The position numbers and the translations under genes are program-made. The notes under the pieces were generated by a model. The model had not been told where the DNA came from. It saw only the letters and a program-made list of their open reading frames with translations, and searched no databases. A DNA stretch of 64,000 bases, from positions 1,302,001-1,366,000 of the forward strand of contig NZ_CABPSK010000002.1 in the NCBI RefSeq assembly GCF_902459645.1, read 5' to 3'. The DNA is from Pandoraea pneumonica (GTDB taxonomy: Bacteria > Pseudomonadota > Gammaproteobacteria > Burkholderiales > Burkholderiaceae). This document shows positions 29,944 to 41,125 of this stretch, piece after piece (within the stretch, counting starts at the first letter, position 1; each line of letters starts with the position of its first letter).

Positions 29944-30393
29944 ATGAAGCTCGCCCTTGCACTCGCTACTCTCGCCGCAGCGCTGGTCCCGGCACTTTCG
30001 CACGCGCAATTCGCCAAGCCGGAAGACGCCGTGGAGTACCGCCAGTCGGCCCTGTTCCTGCTCGGTAACCACTTCGGCCGCATCGGTGCGGTCGTCAAGG
30101 GCGACGCGCCGTTCAACAAGGACGACGTGGCCAAGAACGCCGAACTCGTCGCCACGCTCTCGAAGCTGCCGTGGCCCGCGTTCGAAGGCGGTCAGACGAC
30201 CGCTAAGAGCAAGGCAAAGCCGGAAGTCTTCACCGACAAGGTGAAGTTCCAGCAAGCGCAGGAGAAGATGGAAACGGCCGTGGCGCAGCTCAACACGGTG
30301 GCCAAGGGCGGCGATCTGGCATCGATCAAGAAGGCCTTCGGCGACGCCGCACAGACCTGCAAGAGCTGCCACGACAACTTCCGCGCGAAGTAA
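29944..30393 (+). CDS. cytochrome c' (class II c-type cytochrome)
   Basis: 149 aa. Signal peptide at about residues 1-21 (ends SHAQF). The rest is a four-helix cytochrome c' fold with the haem-binding CKSCH at residues 139-143, near the C-terminus, as in class II cytochromes. Acts in the periplasm, often binding NO or serving as an electron carrier. It converges with a cytochrome b561-type gene, a likely redox partner. SD: AAGGAG 9-10 bases before the ATG. Confidence 0.95.
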   Translation: MKLALALATLAAALVPALSHAQFAKPEDAVEYRQSALFLLGNHFGRIGAVVKGDAPFNKDDVAKNAELVATLSKLPWPAFEGGQTTAKSKAKPEVFTDKVKFQQAQEKMETAVAQLNTVAKGGDLASIKKAFGDAAQTCKSCHDNFRAK

Positions 30394-30444
30394 GTCGATT
30401 CATTGCGTCGGTGAGGAGGCTTTCGCCATGGCGGACCTCCCATG

Positions 30445-30482
30445 AAAAAGACCGGTCCCCGAAAGGGCACCGGTCTTTTTTT
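30445..30482 (+). terminator. rho-independent terminator after cytochrome c'
   Basis: Stem AAAGACCGGT / ACCGGTCTTT around a short GC-rich loop, followed by seven T; also A-rich on the other side, so it may serve the converging b561 gene. Confidence 0.88.
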
Positions 30483-30528
30483 GTCTCGCGAGGGCGCTTG
30501 TCGGCGCTTGCTCGATGCGCGTCCGAAA

Positions 30529-31215
30529 TCAGTACGACGGCAGCGAAGCGACGGCCGGCGTGAGATGCACGATGCGATACACCACCGCCGACGCCAGCAC
30601 GATCAGCACCAGTGCGCCGGCGCGCACGCGCCAGTCGTCGCGCGCGGGCGGCGTGGGCGTCGCGAGCGGCTTGTCGCCGACGATCATCGGCGTAATCAGG
30701 TCCTTCTTACGGCGCACGCGATAGTAGACAATCGCCACCACGTGCAACACCACCAACGCGACGAGCACCCACTGGTTGCGTTGATGCCAGCCGGTCAGCC
30801 AGTCGCTCAAATCCTTATCGATGAATTTGACGAGCGGGCCGTCGTTGAAGATGTCGTCGTTCGAGAAGAGCCCGAGCACTGCCTGAATGCCAAAGAACAG
30901 CAGCATGGCGATGACCGAGAGTCCGCCCAACGGCGTGTGACCGGCGAAGCGGGCATCAGTGGTGTCGGGCGCGCGCAGCGATTTGAAAAACGTACGCGGG
31001 CCGGTCATGAAGTCGCAAAAACGTGCGTAGCGCGGCCCCACGAGCCCCCAAACCAAGCGGAACATCAGCAGCGCGAGAATCGCGTAGCCGCACCAGAAGT
31101 GATAGATCATCGCGTTGCCGCCGGTCTTCGCGGTGACATAGGCGGTGAGCGCCAGCACGACGAACGACCAGTGGAACAAACGGGTGGGCAGGTCCCAGAT
31201 GCGGATCGGTTTCAT
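30529..31215 (-). CDS. cytochrome b561-type di-haem membrane protein
   Basis: A 228-aa membrane cytochrome b of the bacterial CybB / Ni,Fe-hydrogenase b-subunit fold. WDLPTRLFHWSFVVLALTAY carries a haem-ligand His. Further His residues lie in IYHFWCGYAIL, FAGHTPLGGLS and LVVLHVVAIVYY, spread over four main helices plus a C-terminal anchor. It should pass electrons from the quinone pool to a soluble cytochrome; the converging cytochrome c' is the obvious candidate. Start at 31215 (MKPIRIWDLP) chosen by family N-terminus. Confidence 0.92.
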   Translation of the reverse strand: MKPIRIWDLPTRLFHWSFVVLALTAYVTAKTGGNAMIYHFWCGYAILALLMFRLVWGLVGPRYARFCDFMTGPRTFFKSLRAPDTTDARFAGHTPLGGLSVIAMLLFFGIQAVLGLFSNDDIFNDGPLVKFIDKDLSDWLTGWHQRNQWVLVALVVLHVVAIVYYRVRRKKDLITPMIVGDKPLATPTPPARDDWRVRAGALVLIVLASAVVYRIVHLTPAVASLPSY

Positions 31216-31240
31216 GGCGGAGAAAGGCGTGAATAATGGA

Positions 31241-31271
31241 AAAAAACCGCCGGACATGCCGGCGGTTTTTT
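31241..31271 (-). terminator. terminator between secF and the b561 gene
   Basis: Long stem AAAAAACCGCCGG / CCGGCGGTTTTTT with a short loop. Symmetric A/T flanks; on the minus strand it follows secF, and it lies just upstream of the b561 start. Confidence 0.9.
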
Positions 31272-31299
31272 GACTGACTGCTAACGCATCGCGTGTCGA

Positions 31300-32277
31300 T
31301 CAGACACGTGCACCGAAGTTCGGATCGTTGCGGTCGACGCCGTCTTCTTCGTCCTTGCCGCTGTGCTTGATGAGGTCTTCGCGCTTCACGCCGAACCACA
31401 TCGCCAATGCAGCTGCCACGAACACCGACGAGTAGATACCGAACAGAATACCCACGGTCAGTGCCAGTGCGAAGTAGTGCAGCGTCTGGCCACCGAAGAA
31501 GAACATCGAGAGCACCATCATTTCCGTGCTGGCGTGGGTGATGATCGTACGCGACATGGTCGTCGTAATCGCGTGGTCGATCACCTCCTGCACGGTGGCC
31601 TTGCGCATCTTGCGGAAGGTCTCGCGAATCCGGTCGAAGATAACGACCGACTCGTTCACCGAGTAGCCCAGCACTGCCAGCACCCCCGCAAGCACCGCCA
31701 GTGAGAACTCCCACTGGAAGTACGCGAAGAAGCCCAGAATGATCACCACGTCGTGCAAGTTGGCGATCACGCCGGCCACTGCGAATTTCCATTCGAAGCG
31801 GAACGACAGGTAAATGATGATGCCCACCACCACGAACGTGAGCGCCAGCAACCCGTCGGTGAAGAGCTCGTGGCCGATCTGCGGGCCGACGAATTCCACG
31901 CGGCGAAGCTGCACGTCAGGCGTGTCGGCCTTCAAGGCGCCCATCACGGCGTCGCTTTGCTGCGCGCTGGTGATTTGCTTGCCGTCCGGGCCGTTCTGAA
32001 TCGGCAGACGGATCATCACGTCGCGCGAGGTGCCGAAGCTCTGCACCTGCACGTCGCGATAGCCCAGCTTGCCGACTTCGCCGCGAATCTTCTCGAGATC
32101 GGCTGCCTGCGTGTAAGCCACTTCCATGACCGTCCCGCCGGTGAACTCGATCGACATATGCAAACCGCGCGTCGCCAAGAAGAACACCGCCGCCACGAAC
32201 GTGAGCGCCGAGATGATGTTGAAGATCAGGGCGTGCCGCATGAACGGCACGTCTTTCTTGATGCGGAAAAATTCCAT
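31300..32277 (-). CDS. secF: protein translocase subunit SecF
   Basis: 325 aa. Works with SecD and YajC to pull exported proteins through SecYEG, driven by protons. Six membrane helices: the first at about residues 16-37, then a periplasmic domain, then five. The family segments are SIEFTGGTVMEV and GYSVNESVVIFDRIRE. It follows secD by 24 bp in the queA-tgt-yajC-secD-secF run. The C-terminal tail is acidic. Confidence 0.98.
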   Translation of the reverse strand: MEFFRIKKDVPFMRHALIFNIISALTFVAAVFFLATRGLHMSIEFTGGTVMEVAYTQAADLEKIRGEVGKLGYRDVQVQSFGTSRDVMIRLPIQNGPDGKQITSAQQSDAVMGALKADTPDVQLRRVEFVGPQIGHELFTDGLLALTFVVVGIIIYLSFRFEWKFAVAGVIANLHDVVIILGFFAYFQWEFSLAVLAGVLAVLGYSVNESVVIFDRIRETFRKMRKATVQEVIDHAITTTMSRTIITHASTEMMVLSMFFFGGQTLHYFALALTVGILFGIYSSVFVAAALAMWFGVKREDLIKHSGKDEEDGVDRNDPNFGARV

Positions 32278-32301
32278 GACTGTTTCCTCTCGCGCCTGCG
32301 G

Positions 32302-34194
32302 TTATTGCTCGCCTGCGTCGGGTGCGTTCTTCGCACCGTCCGGGCGCCAGACTTGACCGATCGCCAGCGACTTAAGCTTGCGACGGCCGCCGTACCACAG
32401 GTTGACCAGGCCGCGCGAGAAGAACACGGCAGAGAACATCGAGGTCAGGATACCCAGGCAGTGCACCACGGCAAACGCGCGCACCGGGCCCGAACCGAAG
32501 GCCAGCAGCGCCAGACCGGCGATCAGCGTGGTCACGTTCGAGTCCAGAATCGTGGCCCAAGCATGTTCGAAGCCCAGCGAGATGGCCTTTTGCGCCGAAG
32601 CGCCGGCCCGCAGTTCTTCACGAATACGCTCGTTGATCAGCACGTTCGCGTCGATGGCCATACCGAGCGTGAGCGCGATAGCGGCGATACCCGGCAGCGT
32701 CAACGTGGCTTGCATCAACGAGAGCATGGCCACGAGCAGCAACAGGTTGAACAGCAGAGCGATCACCGAGAACACGCCGAACAGCATGTAGTACATCATC
32801 ATGAACAGGGCGATGGCGATCAGGCCGTACATCACCGAGTCCACACCCTTTTGCACGTTGTCGGCACCGAGGCTCGGGCCGATCGTGCGTTCTTCGATGA
32901 TTTCCATCGGCGCAGCCAGCGAACCGGCGCGCAGCAGCAGCGCCAGATCGTTAGCACCCTGTGCCGAGCCCATGCCGGTGATCTGGAAGCTCTGGCCCAG
33001 TTCGCTGCGGATGTTCGCCACCGTCAGCACTTCGCCCTTGCCCTTTTCGAACAGCACGATCGCCATCGGCTTGCCGATGTTGTCGCGCGAGACATCGCGC
33101 AACACGCGTCCGCCTGCGGCGTCGAGCTTGATGTTCACCGACGGTTGCTGGTGATCGTCGAAACCGGCGGCGGCGCTCGTGATGCGATCGCCGCTGAAGA
33201 TCACCGAACGCTTGAGCAGCACCGGCGCGCCATTGCCGTGCAGGAACAGTTCGTCCTGCGGCGGCACCGGCGTGTCGGCCGACACGATACGCGGTGCGTC
33301 CGGGTCAGCCAGGCGGGCTTCGAGCGTTGCCGTACGACCGATGATGTCCTTTGCCTTGGCCGTGTCTTGCACGCCCGGCAACTGAACCACGATGCGGTCC
33401 GGACCTTCTTGCTGAATCACCGGTTCGGCCACGCCGAGTTCGTTCACGCGGTTATGCAGCGTGACGATGTTCTGCTTGACGGCGTTGTCCTGCACCGCGC
33501 GGCGCGCGGCTTCGGTGAACGCACCCACGACCTTGAACGTGCCGTTCGGGCCAGCTTGCGTGGTGTAGGTGAGGTCAGGCAGGCCATCGGCGAGCACGCC
33601 ACGGGCACGATCGGCATCGGCTTGATCCGTGAAGGCGACTTCGATACCGCTATCCGTGCGCGTCACACCGTTGTGGCGAATGTTCTTGTCGCGCAGCAGG
33701 GAACGGGCGTCGGCAGCCGAAGCGTCGAGGCGCTTCGTGATGGCGCCGGCCATGTCGACTTGCAACAGGAAGTGCACACCACCGCGCAGGTCGAGACCGA
33801 GGTACATCGGCAGCGCGTGAATCTTGGTCAGCCAGGTCGGCGAAGCCGAGAGCAGGTTGAGCGCGACGACATAGGTCGGATCGGTCGGATCGGTGTTCAG
33901 CGACGACTGGAGAAGATCTTTGGCACGAAGCTGCGTGTCGGTATCGGAGAAGCGAATACGCACGCTCGGGTTGCTACCCGTGCTGTCGAACACGGCACCT
34001 TGATAGGTGATGTTCTGTGCCTTGAGCGCGTCTTCAGCGCGCGAGAGCGTCGAGGGATCGACCTTGACGGTCGCCTTGACGCTGGAAATCTGTACCGCCG
34101 GTGTTTCACCGAACAGGTTCGGCAGCGTGTAGAGCACCCCGATGGCAAGCGCCACCAGAATGATGATGTATTTCCAGAGAGGATAGCGATTCAT
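32302..34194 (-). CDS. secD: protein translocase subunit SecD
   Basis: 630 aa. First membrane helix at the N-terminus (WKYIIILVALAIGVLYTLPN), a large periplasmic domain with LGLDLRGGVHFLLQVD, then five C-terminal helices with MAIDANVLINERIREEL. Length is normal for the betaproteobacterial form. Upstream of secF and downstream of yajC, so one operon. Confidence 0.98.
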   Translation of the reverse strand: MNRYPLWKYIIILVALAIGVLYTLPNLFGETPAVQISSVKATVKVDPSTLSRAEDALKAQNITYQGAVFDSTGSNPSVRIRFSDTDTQLRAKDLLQSSLNTDPTDPTYVVALNLLSASPTWLTKIHALPMYLGLDLRGGVHFLLQVDMAGAITKRLDASAADARSLLRDKNIRHNGVTRTDSGIEVAFTDQADADRARGVLADGLPDLTYTTQAGPNGTFKVVGAFTEAARRAVQDNAVKQNIVTLHNRVNELGVAEPVIQQEGPDRIVVQLPGVQDTAKAKDIIGRTATLEARLADPDAPRIVSADTPVPPQDELFLHGNGAPVLLKRSVIFSGDRITSAAAGFDDHQQPSVNIKLDAAGGRVLRDVSRDNIGKPMAIVLFEKGKGEVLTVANIRSELGQSFQITGMGSAQGANDLALLLRAGSLAAPMEIIEERTIGPSLGADNVQKGVDSVMYGLIAIALFMMMYYMLFGVFSVIALLFNLLLLVAMLSLMQATLTLPGIAAIALTLGMAIDANVLINERIREELRAGASAQKAISLGFEHAWATILDSNVTTLIAGLALLAFGSGPVRAFAVVHCLGILTSMFSAVFFSRGLVNLWYGGRRKLKSLAIGQVWRPDGAKNAPDAGEQ

Positions 34195-34333
34195 AGCGGC
34201 GGGCTAGGGTGATGCCTCGTGGCAAACCGTGCTTCAGACCAGGCGCATGGCGGCACCCGTTGCCCCGAGGGCAGAGATGCCGCCAAACGCTGCGGCCGCC
34301 AGATACGGCGGCCGCGTGCGGTTGCGCGAAGGA

Positions 34334-34660
34334 TCAGAGCGCCTTGATGGTGCCCTTCGGCAGCAGGGTCGTGATCGCGCCCTTCTGCACGTTGATCTCG
34401 ACGTTCTCGGCGATTTCAACGGTCACGAAGGTTTCACCGACCTTCGAGATACGGCCAGCGAGGCCACCCGAGGTCACGACTTCGTCGCCCTTGGCGAGCG
34501 CAGCCAGCATGTTGCGGGTTTCTTTCTGACGCTTCATTTGCGGACGGATCATGATGAAGTACAGCACCACGAACATCAGCACGAGCGGCAGGAAGCTCAT
34601 CAGGTTGCTGGTCGAGCTAGCGGCGCCAGCCGTCTGAGCGAAGGCTTCGGAAATCAGCAC
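34334..34660 (-). CDS. yajC: preprotein translocase subunit YajC
   Basis: 108 aa with one membrane helix (about residues 21-39, FLPLVLMFVVLYFIMIRPQ), followed by the typical QMKRQKETRNMLAALAKGDE and VVTSGGLAGRI. Starts with GTG at 34660 behind a good AAGGAGA site. Accessory subunit of the SecDF complex. Confidence 0.96.
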   Translation of the reverse strand: MLISEAFAQTAGAASSTSNLMSFLPLVLMFVVLYFIMIRPQMKRQKETRNMLAALAKGDEVVTSGGLAGRISKVGETFVTVEIAENVEINVQKGAITTLLPKGTIKAL

Positions 34661-34828
34661 GTTCGGTTCTCCTTATGTGTAAGACGTGTAAAAGCCGCGT
34701 GTGGCCGGTTGCCCGGTCACGCGCGGCATGTGTTTCGGTGCGAGGATGCAGGATCCAAGCCCGGCATTTTACCACCGCCCGACCCCGTTCCTCCGGGGAT
34801 TCGGTGCCTGAGTTTCAGGCACGCACCT

Positions 34829-36049
<1,221 letters not shown>

Positions 36050-36165
36050 CTATTGTACCGGGTCGGGCAGGGGCGGTTAGAGAAGTGTCGTACAGACGGC
36101 GGCTGGCCGGGAGCGGAGACGGTGCGACGGCACCAGCCAGCCGCGCCGGCCAAGCCAGCGATGCA

Positions 36166-37248
36166 TCAAGCCGCCGCTTTCGGCGCTTCGTGCATCTCTT
36201 CGCGCGACAGAATCATCGCGTCGCCATAGCTGAAGAAGCGGTAACGCTGCTCGATGGCGTGACGGTAGGCCGCGCGGATCGTCTCCATGCCCGAGAACGC
36301 CGACACGAGCATGAGCAGCGTCGACTTGGGCAAGTGGAAGTTGGTGATCAAGCGGTCGACCAGTTGGAAGCGGTAGCCCGGCGTGATGAAGATATCGGTC
36401 TCGGTACTGCCCGCACGCAACGTGCCGGGTTCGCCACCCGCTGCCAGCGCCGCCTGCGCGGCCGATTCGAGCGCCCGCATCGACGTCGTGCCCACGGCGA
36501 TCACGCGGCCGCCGCGTGCGCGCGTGGCGGCGATAGCCTCGACCAGTTCGGGGGTGATTTCGTACCACTCCGAGTGCATCTTGTGTTCGTCGAGCTTTTC
36601 CACGCGCACGGGCTGGAACGTACCGGCGCCCACATGCAGCGTGAGCGTCGCGCGCTGCACACCGAGGGCATCGAGTCGTGCGAAGAGCCCGTCGTCGAAG
36701 TGCAGCCCAGCGGTCGGGGCCGCCACGGCACCGGGGTTGCGGGCGTAGACGGTCTGATAGCGCGTCTCGTCGCCCGCATCGGCTTCATGGGCGATATACG
36801 GCGGCAGCGGCAGACGCCCGTAGGTTTCCAGCAAGGGATAGCAGTCGCTCGGGAAGTGCAGCGTGTAGAACGGATCGACGCGCTCGCCGACGGTGACTTC
36901 GAAGGCATCGGCCAGCCGCAGCACCGTGCCCGGCCCCGGGCTCTTGCTCGCGCGGATCTGGGCGAGCACCGTGGTGCTGTCGATCACGCGCTCGACGAGG
37001 ACTTCGATCTTGCCGCCGCTGGCCTTCTGGCCGAACAGGCGCGCCTTGATGACGCGAGTGTCGTTGAACACGAGCAAATCGCCGGGTGCCAGCAGACCGG
37101 GCAGGTCGGCGAAACGGCGATCGTAGAGATGGGGCGGCGTGACGCTGCCGTCGACCTCCAGCAAGCGGCTGGCGGTGCGCTCGGCGAGCGCGGTCTGCGC
37201 GATCAGTTCGGGCGGCAGGTCGAAATCGAAATCGGAAAGGGTATACAT
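36166..37248 (-). CDS. queA: S-adenosylmethionine:tRNA ribosyltransferase-isomerase
   Basis: 360 aa. Adds the epoxycyclopentanediol group from SAM to 7-aminomethyl-7-deazaguanine in tRNA, the queuosine step after Tgt. The N-terminus [17 protein letters not shown] and the segments [20 protein letters not shown] and [17 protein letters not shown] are all family hallmarks. Usual length. First gene of the queA-tgt-yajC-secD-secF run, divergent from recG. Confidence 0.98.
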   Translation of the reverse strand: MYTLSDFDFDLPPELIAQTALAERTASRLLEVDGSVTPPHLYDRRFADLPGLLAPGDLLVFNDTRVIKARLFGQKASGGKIEVLVERVIDSTTVLAQIRASKSPGPGTVLRLADAFEVTVGERVDPFYTLHFPSDCYPLLETYGRLPLPPYIAHEADAGDETRYQTVYARNPGAVAAPTAGLHFDDGLFARLDALGVQRATLTLHVGAGTFQPVRVEKLDEHKMHSEWYEITPELVEAIAATRARGGRVIAVGTTSMRALESAAQAALAAGGEPGTLRAGSTETDIFITPGYRFQLVDRLITNFHLPKSTLLMLVSAFSGMETIRAAYRHAIEQRYRFFSYGDAMILSREEMHEAPKAAA

Positions 37249-37348
37249 CAGCGTTTACAATGCGTAGCAACCGACATTTTACTTGGTTCGTCGGGTGCCT
37301 TGCCGATATGGCGTGCACCCGGGGATCAACCCCTGACGCCGCGACTGC

Positions 37349-39670
37349 ATGACCGAACGCCGAATGCCCGCCCCAGCGCCTGCTGCCGACCTTGTGGATC
37401 TCGCCGATGCTGCCGAAAGTGCACCCGGGGAGACCGGGGCCGCACGCCGGGGCAAGGTGCCAGCAAAGCCGAAGGCAGCCACCAAGCGTGGTGCAAAAGC
37501 GAAAGCTGCGAAGTCCGCCAATGACAGCGCAGACGACAGCGCCAACGGTGCCGCAGTCAACGGAAAATCCGCCAAAAAGCCTGCCGAAAAGCCCGCCCCG
37601 GGCAGCAGCGCCGCCCGCAAAGGCAGCGCGGATAAGCTCGCCAAGCTCGGTCTCAAACGTGACATCGATCTGATCCTGCATCTGCCGATGCGCTACGAGG
37701 ACGAGACACGCCTGAGCAAGATCGGCGATGTGCTCCCCAGCGAGTTGGCGCAGGTCGAAGGCACGGTCACGTCTAGCGAAGTCGCCTACCGTCCGCGCCG
37801 CCAATGGCTGGTACGCATCGAAGACGAAGGGCACGAATTAGTGCTGCGTTTTCTGAATTTCTACGGCAGTCAGCAAAAACAACTCTCTGTGGGAACCCGA
37901 GTGCGCGTGCGCGGCGAAGTGCGTGGCGGTTTCTTCGGGCTGGAGATGGTGCATCCGGCGTATCGCGTGGTGTCCGATGCCTCGCAACCGCTGCCTGAAG
38001 CGCTCACGCCGGTCTATCCAAGCGCCGCCGGGTTGTCGCAAGCGTATCTGCGCAAAGCCATCCACAACGCCATGGAGCGCACGCCGCTCCCCGAACTGCT
38101 GCCGCCTGGATTGCTGCAAGCGGCCATTGGTCCGGACCATCCGCTGCCGCCGTTGGCCGACGCCGTACGGCTGCTGCACGCACCGCCCCCCAAAGTTTCC
38201 GAAACCTCGCTCATGGAGCGTTCGCACCCCGCATGGCTGCGGATCAAGTGCGAAGAACTGCTGGCGCAACAACTCTCGCTCAAGCGGGCGCAGGCGGCAC
38301 GCCGACGTCTGGCCGCGCCGTCGCTCGGTAAGCACGTCCCCGGCGGACTGCTCGAGCGATTCGAAGCGGCGCTGCCGTTCAAGCTGACGGGCGCCCAGCA
38401 GCGCGTGTGGGCCGAGATTCGTGCCGATTTAGCCGAGCCGCATCCGATGCAGCGTCTGTTGCAAGGCGATGTGGGCAGCGGCAAGACCATCATTGCGGCG
38501 CTCGCCGCGACGCAGGCCATCGACGCGGGCTTTCAGGCCGCCATCATGGCCCCGACGGAAATTCTCGCCGAGCAGCATCTACGCAAGCTTTCCGCATGGC
38601 TCACCCCGTTGGGCGTGGAAGTCGCGTGGCTCGCGGGCAGCATGAAGGCGAAGGAAAAGCGCGAAGCGCTCGCACGCGTGGCGAGCGGCGAAGCACAGCT
38701 TGTCATCGGCACGCACGCGATCATTCAGGACACGGTGACCTTCGCCCGTCTCGGCATGGCGGTGGTCGACGAGCAGCACCGCTTCGGCGTGGCACAGCGT
38801 CTGGCATTGCGCAGCAAGATGGCGACCGCAGGCATGGGTGCAAACGCCATGCCGCACCAACTGATGATGAGTGCGACGCCGATTCCGCGCACGCTCGCCA
38901 TGACGTACTACGCCGATCTCGACGTCTCCGTCATCGACGAGTTACCGCCGGGGCGCAGCCCTGTGGTGACGAAGCTGATCAGCGACACGCGCCGCGCCGA
39001 AGTGGTCGATCGCGTGCGCGCGGCGGCGCTGGCGGGGCGTCAGGTCTACTGGGTGTGTCCGCTCATCGAGGAAAGCGAGGCGCTGCAATTGCAGACCGCC
39101 GTCGACACGCATGCGCAACTGGTCGCGGCGTTGCCCGAGTTGCGCGTGGGGCTGGTGCATGGCCGCCTAGCACCCGCGGAGAAGGCCGCCGTCATGGACG
39201 ACTTCACGCGCGGCGACACGCATCTGCTCGTCGCCACGACTGTGATCGAAGTGGGCGTTGACGTGCCCAATGCGTCGCTCATGGTGATCGAGCACGCGGA
39301 GCGTTTCGGCCTTGCACAGTTGCACCAGTTGCGTGGGCGAGTGGGGCGCGGCTCGGCCGAATCGGTGTGCTTGCTGATGTACGCGTCGCCGCTGTCGATG
39401 GGGGCCAAGGCGCGCCTGCAAACGATGCGGGAAACGACCGACGGCTTCGTCATCGCCCGTCGCGACCTTGAAATTCGCGGCCCGGGCGAGTTTCTCGGCG
39501 CTCGGCAGTCTGGCGCGGCGATGCTGCGCTTTGTCGATCTGAACGAGGACGGCTGGATGATTCCCGGCGCGCAGGAAGCGGCGGAACAACTGCTGGCGTC
39601 GCATCCTGGCGCGGTCGCGGCCCATTTGGAGCGTTGGCTCGGCGCTCGCGAGGACTATTTGAAAGCCTGA
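37349..39670 (+). CDS. recG: ATP-dependent DNA helicase RecG with N-terminal extension
   Basis: 773 aa; E. coli RecG is 693. It remodels stalled forks and Holliday junctions. The wedge domain begins near residue 100 (LAKLGLKRDIDLILHLPMRYE), with Walker A GDVGSGKT, DEQHRFGVAQR (motif II), MSATPIPRTLA and the TRG-like C-terminal motifs (IEHAERFGLAQLHQLRGRVG). The first ~95 residues are a Lys/Ala/Pro-rich, disordered extension absent from E. coli. Whether the ATG at 37349 is the real start is not certain. Confidence 0.96.
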   Translation: MTERRMPAPAPAADLVDLADAAESAPGETGAARRGKVPAKPKAATKRGAKAKAAKSANDSADDSANGAAVNGKSAKKPAEKPAPGSSAARKGSADKLAKLGLKRDIDLILHLPMRYEDETRLSKIGDVLPSELAQVEGTVTSSEVAYRPRRQWLVRIEDEGHELVLRFLNFYGSQQKQLSVGTRVRVRGEVRGGFFGLEMVHPAYRVVSDASQPLPEALTPVYPSAAGLSQAYLRKAIHNAMERTPLPELLPPGLLQAAIGPDHPLPPLADAVRLLHAPPPKVSETSLMERSHPAWLRIKCEELLAQQLSLKRAQAARRRLAAPSLGKHVPGGLLERFEAALPFKLTGAQQRVWAEIRADLAEPHPMQRLLQGDVGSGKTIIAALAATQAIDAGFQAAIMAPTEILAEQHLRKLSAWLTPLGVEVAWLAGSMKAKEKREALARVASGEAQLVIGTHAIIQDTVTFARLGMAVVDEQHRFGVAQRLALRSKMATAGMGANAMPHQLMMSATPIPRTLAMTYYADLDVSVIDELPPGRSPVVTKLISDTRRAEVVDRVRAAALAGRQVYWVCPLIEESEALQLQTAVDTHAQLVAALPELRVGLVHGRLAPAEKAAVMDDFTRGDTHLLVATTVIEVGVDVPNASLMVIEHAERFGLAQLHQLRGRVGRGSAESVCLLMYASPLSMGAKARLQTMRETTDGFVIARRDLEIRGPGEFLGARQSGAAMLRFVDLNEDGWMIPGAQEAAEQLLASHPGAVAAHLERWLGAREDYLKA

Positions 39671-39840
39671 GCGGGCACGGGCGGCGCAATCTGCGGTGAA
39701 TTCGACGGGTTGCGCATCGTGATCCATGGTGTGCCCACGATCGGGCGTCGCCTGAAAACGGGCAATGGCCGCTCGATTGTGCTATAAAAAACAAAATCTA
39801 TCGATTGCGGTAATCCGATTAATTTACAGGTTAGGACGAC

Positions 39841-40785
39841 ATGACCCTCACGGAACTCAAGTACATCGTGGCGGTGGCGCGAGAACGCCATTTCGGTCGC
39901 GCAGCGGAAGCCTGTTTCGTCAGCCAGCCGACGCTCTCGGTGGCGATCAAGAAGCTCGAAGACGAGCTCAATGTGCAGATTTTCGAGCGGGGTGCCGCCG
40001 AAGTGAGCGTCACGCCGCTCGGTGAGCAGATCGTGGCGCAGGCGCAGCGTGTGCTCGAACAAACCATTGCCATCAAGGAAATTGCCAAGCAGGGCCGCGA
40101 CCCGCTCGCCGGCCCGCTGCGTTTAGGCGTGATCTATACGATTGGGCCGTATCTGCTGCCCGCGCTGGTCAAGCAGATGATCGAGACCACGCCGCAGATG
40201 CCGCTCATGCTGCAAGAGAACTACACGCTCAAGCTGATCGAGTTGCTCAAGCAGGGCGAGATCGATGCGGCGATCATGGCGCTGCCGTTCCCCGAGAGCG
40301 GTTTGATGGTGCGCCCGCTCTACGACGAGCCGTTCGTGGTGGCGTTGCCGCGTTCGCACCCTTGGGCGACGCGCGAGCAGATCGACGCGGGCGACCTGAA
40401 GCAGGAAACGATGCTGCTGCTCGGCAGCGGGCATTGCTTCCGCGATCACGTACTCGGCGTTTGCCCCGAGTTGATGCGCTTCTCGCAGAATGCCGACGGC
40501 ATTCAGAAAACCTTCGAAGGCTCGTCGCTCGAAACCATTCGTCACATGGTGGCGAGCGGCGTCGGCATCACCGTGTTGCCAAAGACGTCGGTGCCCGAGT
40601 CGCAAGCGCCCGATAGTCTGCTGCGCTACGTGCCGTTCTCGGCACCGGTGCCCGACCGTCGCGTGGTGCTCGCATGGCGCAAGAGCTTCACGCGCCTGCC
40701 CGCCATCGAGGCGGTGGCACAAGCCATCGCCCGCTGCAATTTGCCCGGCGTGATTCCGCTCGATCTGCCGGCAACGGCAAACTAA
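39841..40785 (+). CDS. oxyR: hydrogen peroxide-sensing regulator OxyR
   Basis: A 314-aa LysR-type regulator. The N-terminal winged helix is RHFGRAAEACFVSQPTLSVA. The redox cysteines are in GSGHCFRDHVLGVCPEL, with the nine-residue spacing of OxyR Cys199/Cys208. It activates antioxidant genes on peroxide stress. A catalase gene lies 340 bp downstream, a likely direct target. In relatives recG-oxyR adjacency is common. Confidence 0.97.
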   Translation: MTLTELKYIVAVARERHFGRAAEACFVSQPTLSVAIKKLEDELNVQIFERGAAEVSVTPLGEQIVAQAQRVLEQTIAIKEIAKQGRDPLAGPLRLGVIYTIGPYLLPALVKQMIETTPQMPLMLQENYTLKLIELLKQGEIDAAIMALPFPESGLMVRPLYDEPFVVALPRSHPWATREQIDAGDLKQETMLLLGSGHCFRDHVLGVCPELMRFSQNADGIQKTFEGSSLETIRHMVASGVGITVLPKTSVPESQAPDSLLRYVPFSAPVPDRRVVLAWRKSFTRLPAIEAVAQAIARCNLPGVIPLDLPATAN

Positions 40786-41125
40786 GCCAAAACACGCAGC
40801 AAACCCCTCAGACCCCGTCAGACCCCGATGCGCCGCCGCTTCCCGCCGCGGCGCATTGTTTTTCCCTATTCGATAGATATAGACAATTAATTCGACCGTT
40901 TTAATTGGAATTATTAACCTAGCGACATGCGTTTGCGAACCCCTCGCCACGCACCTGAGGTGACCACGATGACCGCACTGAAGACCTATTTGCACGACAT
41001 CGAAGCCACGCTGGAACACGTGCTTGCCGAGTTTGCGCAGATGGCGGCGTAAGTCGATTCCAACGCGTCCATCCCCACGCAACCCGCCCGACGGGTTGAC
41101 CGATCAAGAAACAGGAGAGCCTCGC
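40786..41125 (+). promoter_or_regulatory. oxyR-catalase intergenic region
   Basis: 340 bp. An AT-rich patch near 40860-40920 (including TATAGACAATTAATTCGAC and TTTTAATTGGAATTATT) stands out and is the probable promoter/OxyR operator of the catalase. A possible 27-aa reading frame lies at 40969-41052 (separate entry). No terminator was seen after oxyR. Confidence 0.5.
40969..41052 (+). CDS. possible 27-aa small protein before the catalase
   Basis: A short frame, starting [19 protein letters not shown], predicted as a single amphipathic helix. A CTGAGGTG purine patch sits about 5-10 bases before the ATG. It lies between the AT-rich promoter region and the catalase, so it would be in the catalase mRNA leader. 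No family is recognised; it may be chance. Confidence 0.3.
   Translation: MTALKTYLHDIEATLEHVLAEFAQMAA

Noticed and set aside
31753-34212. An 819-codon open frame on the plus strand across secF-secD
   Set aside because: It is antisense to two certain genes, rich in His/Arg/Glu as expected from a GC-rich shadow frame, and shows no family motif.
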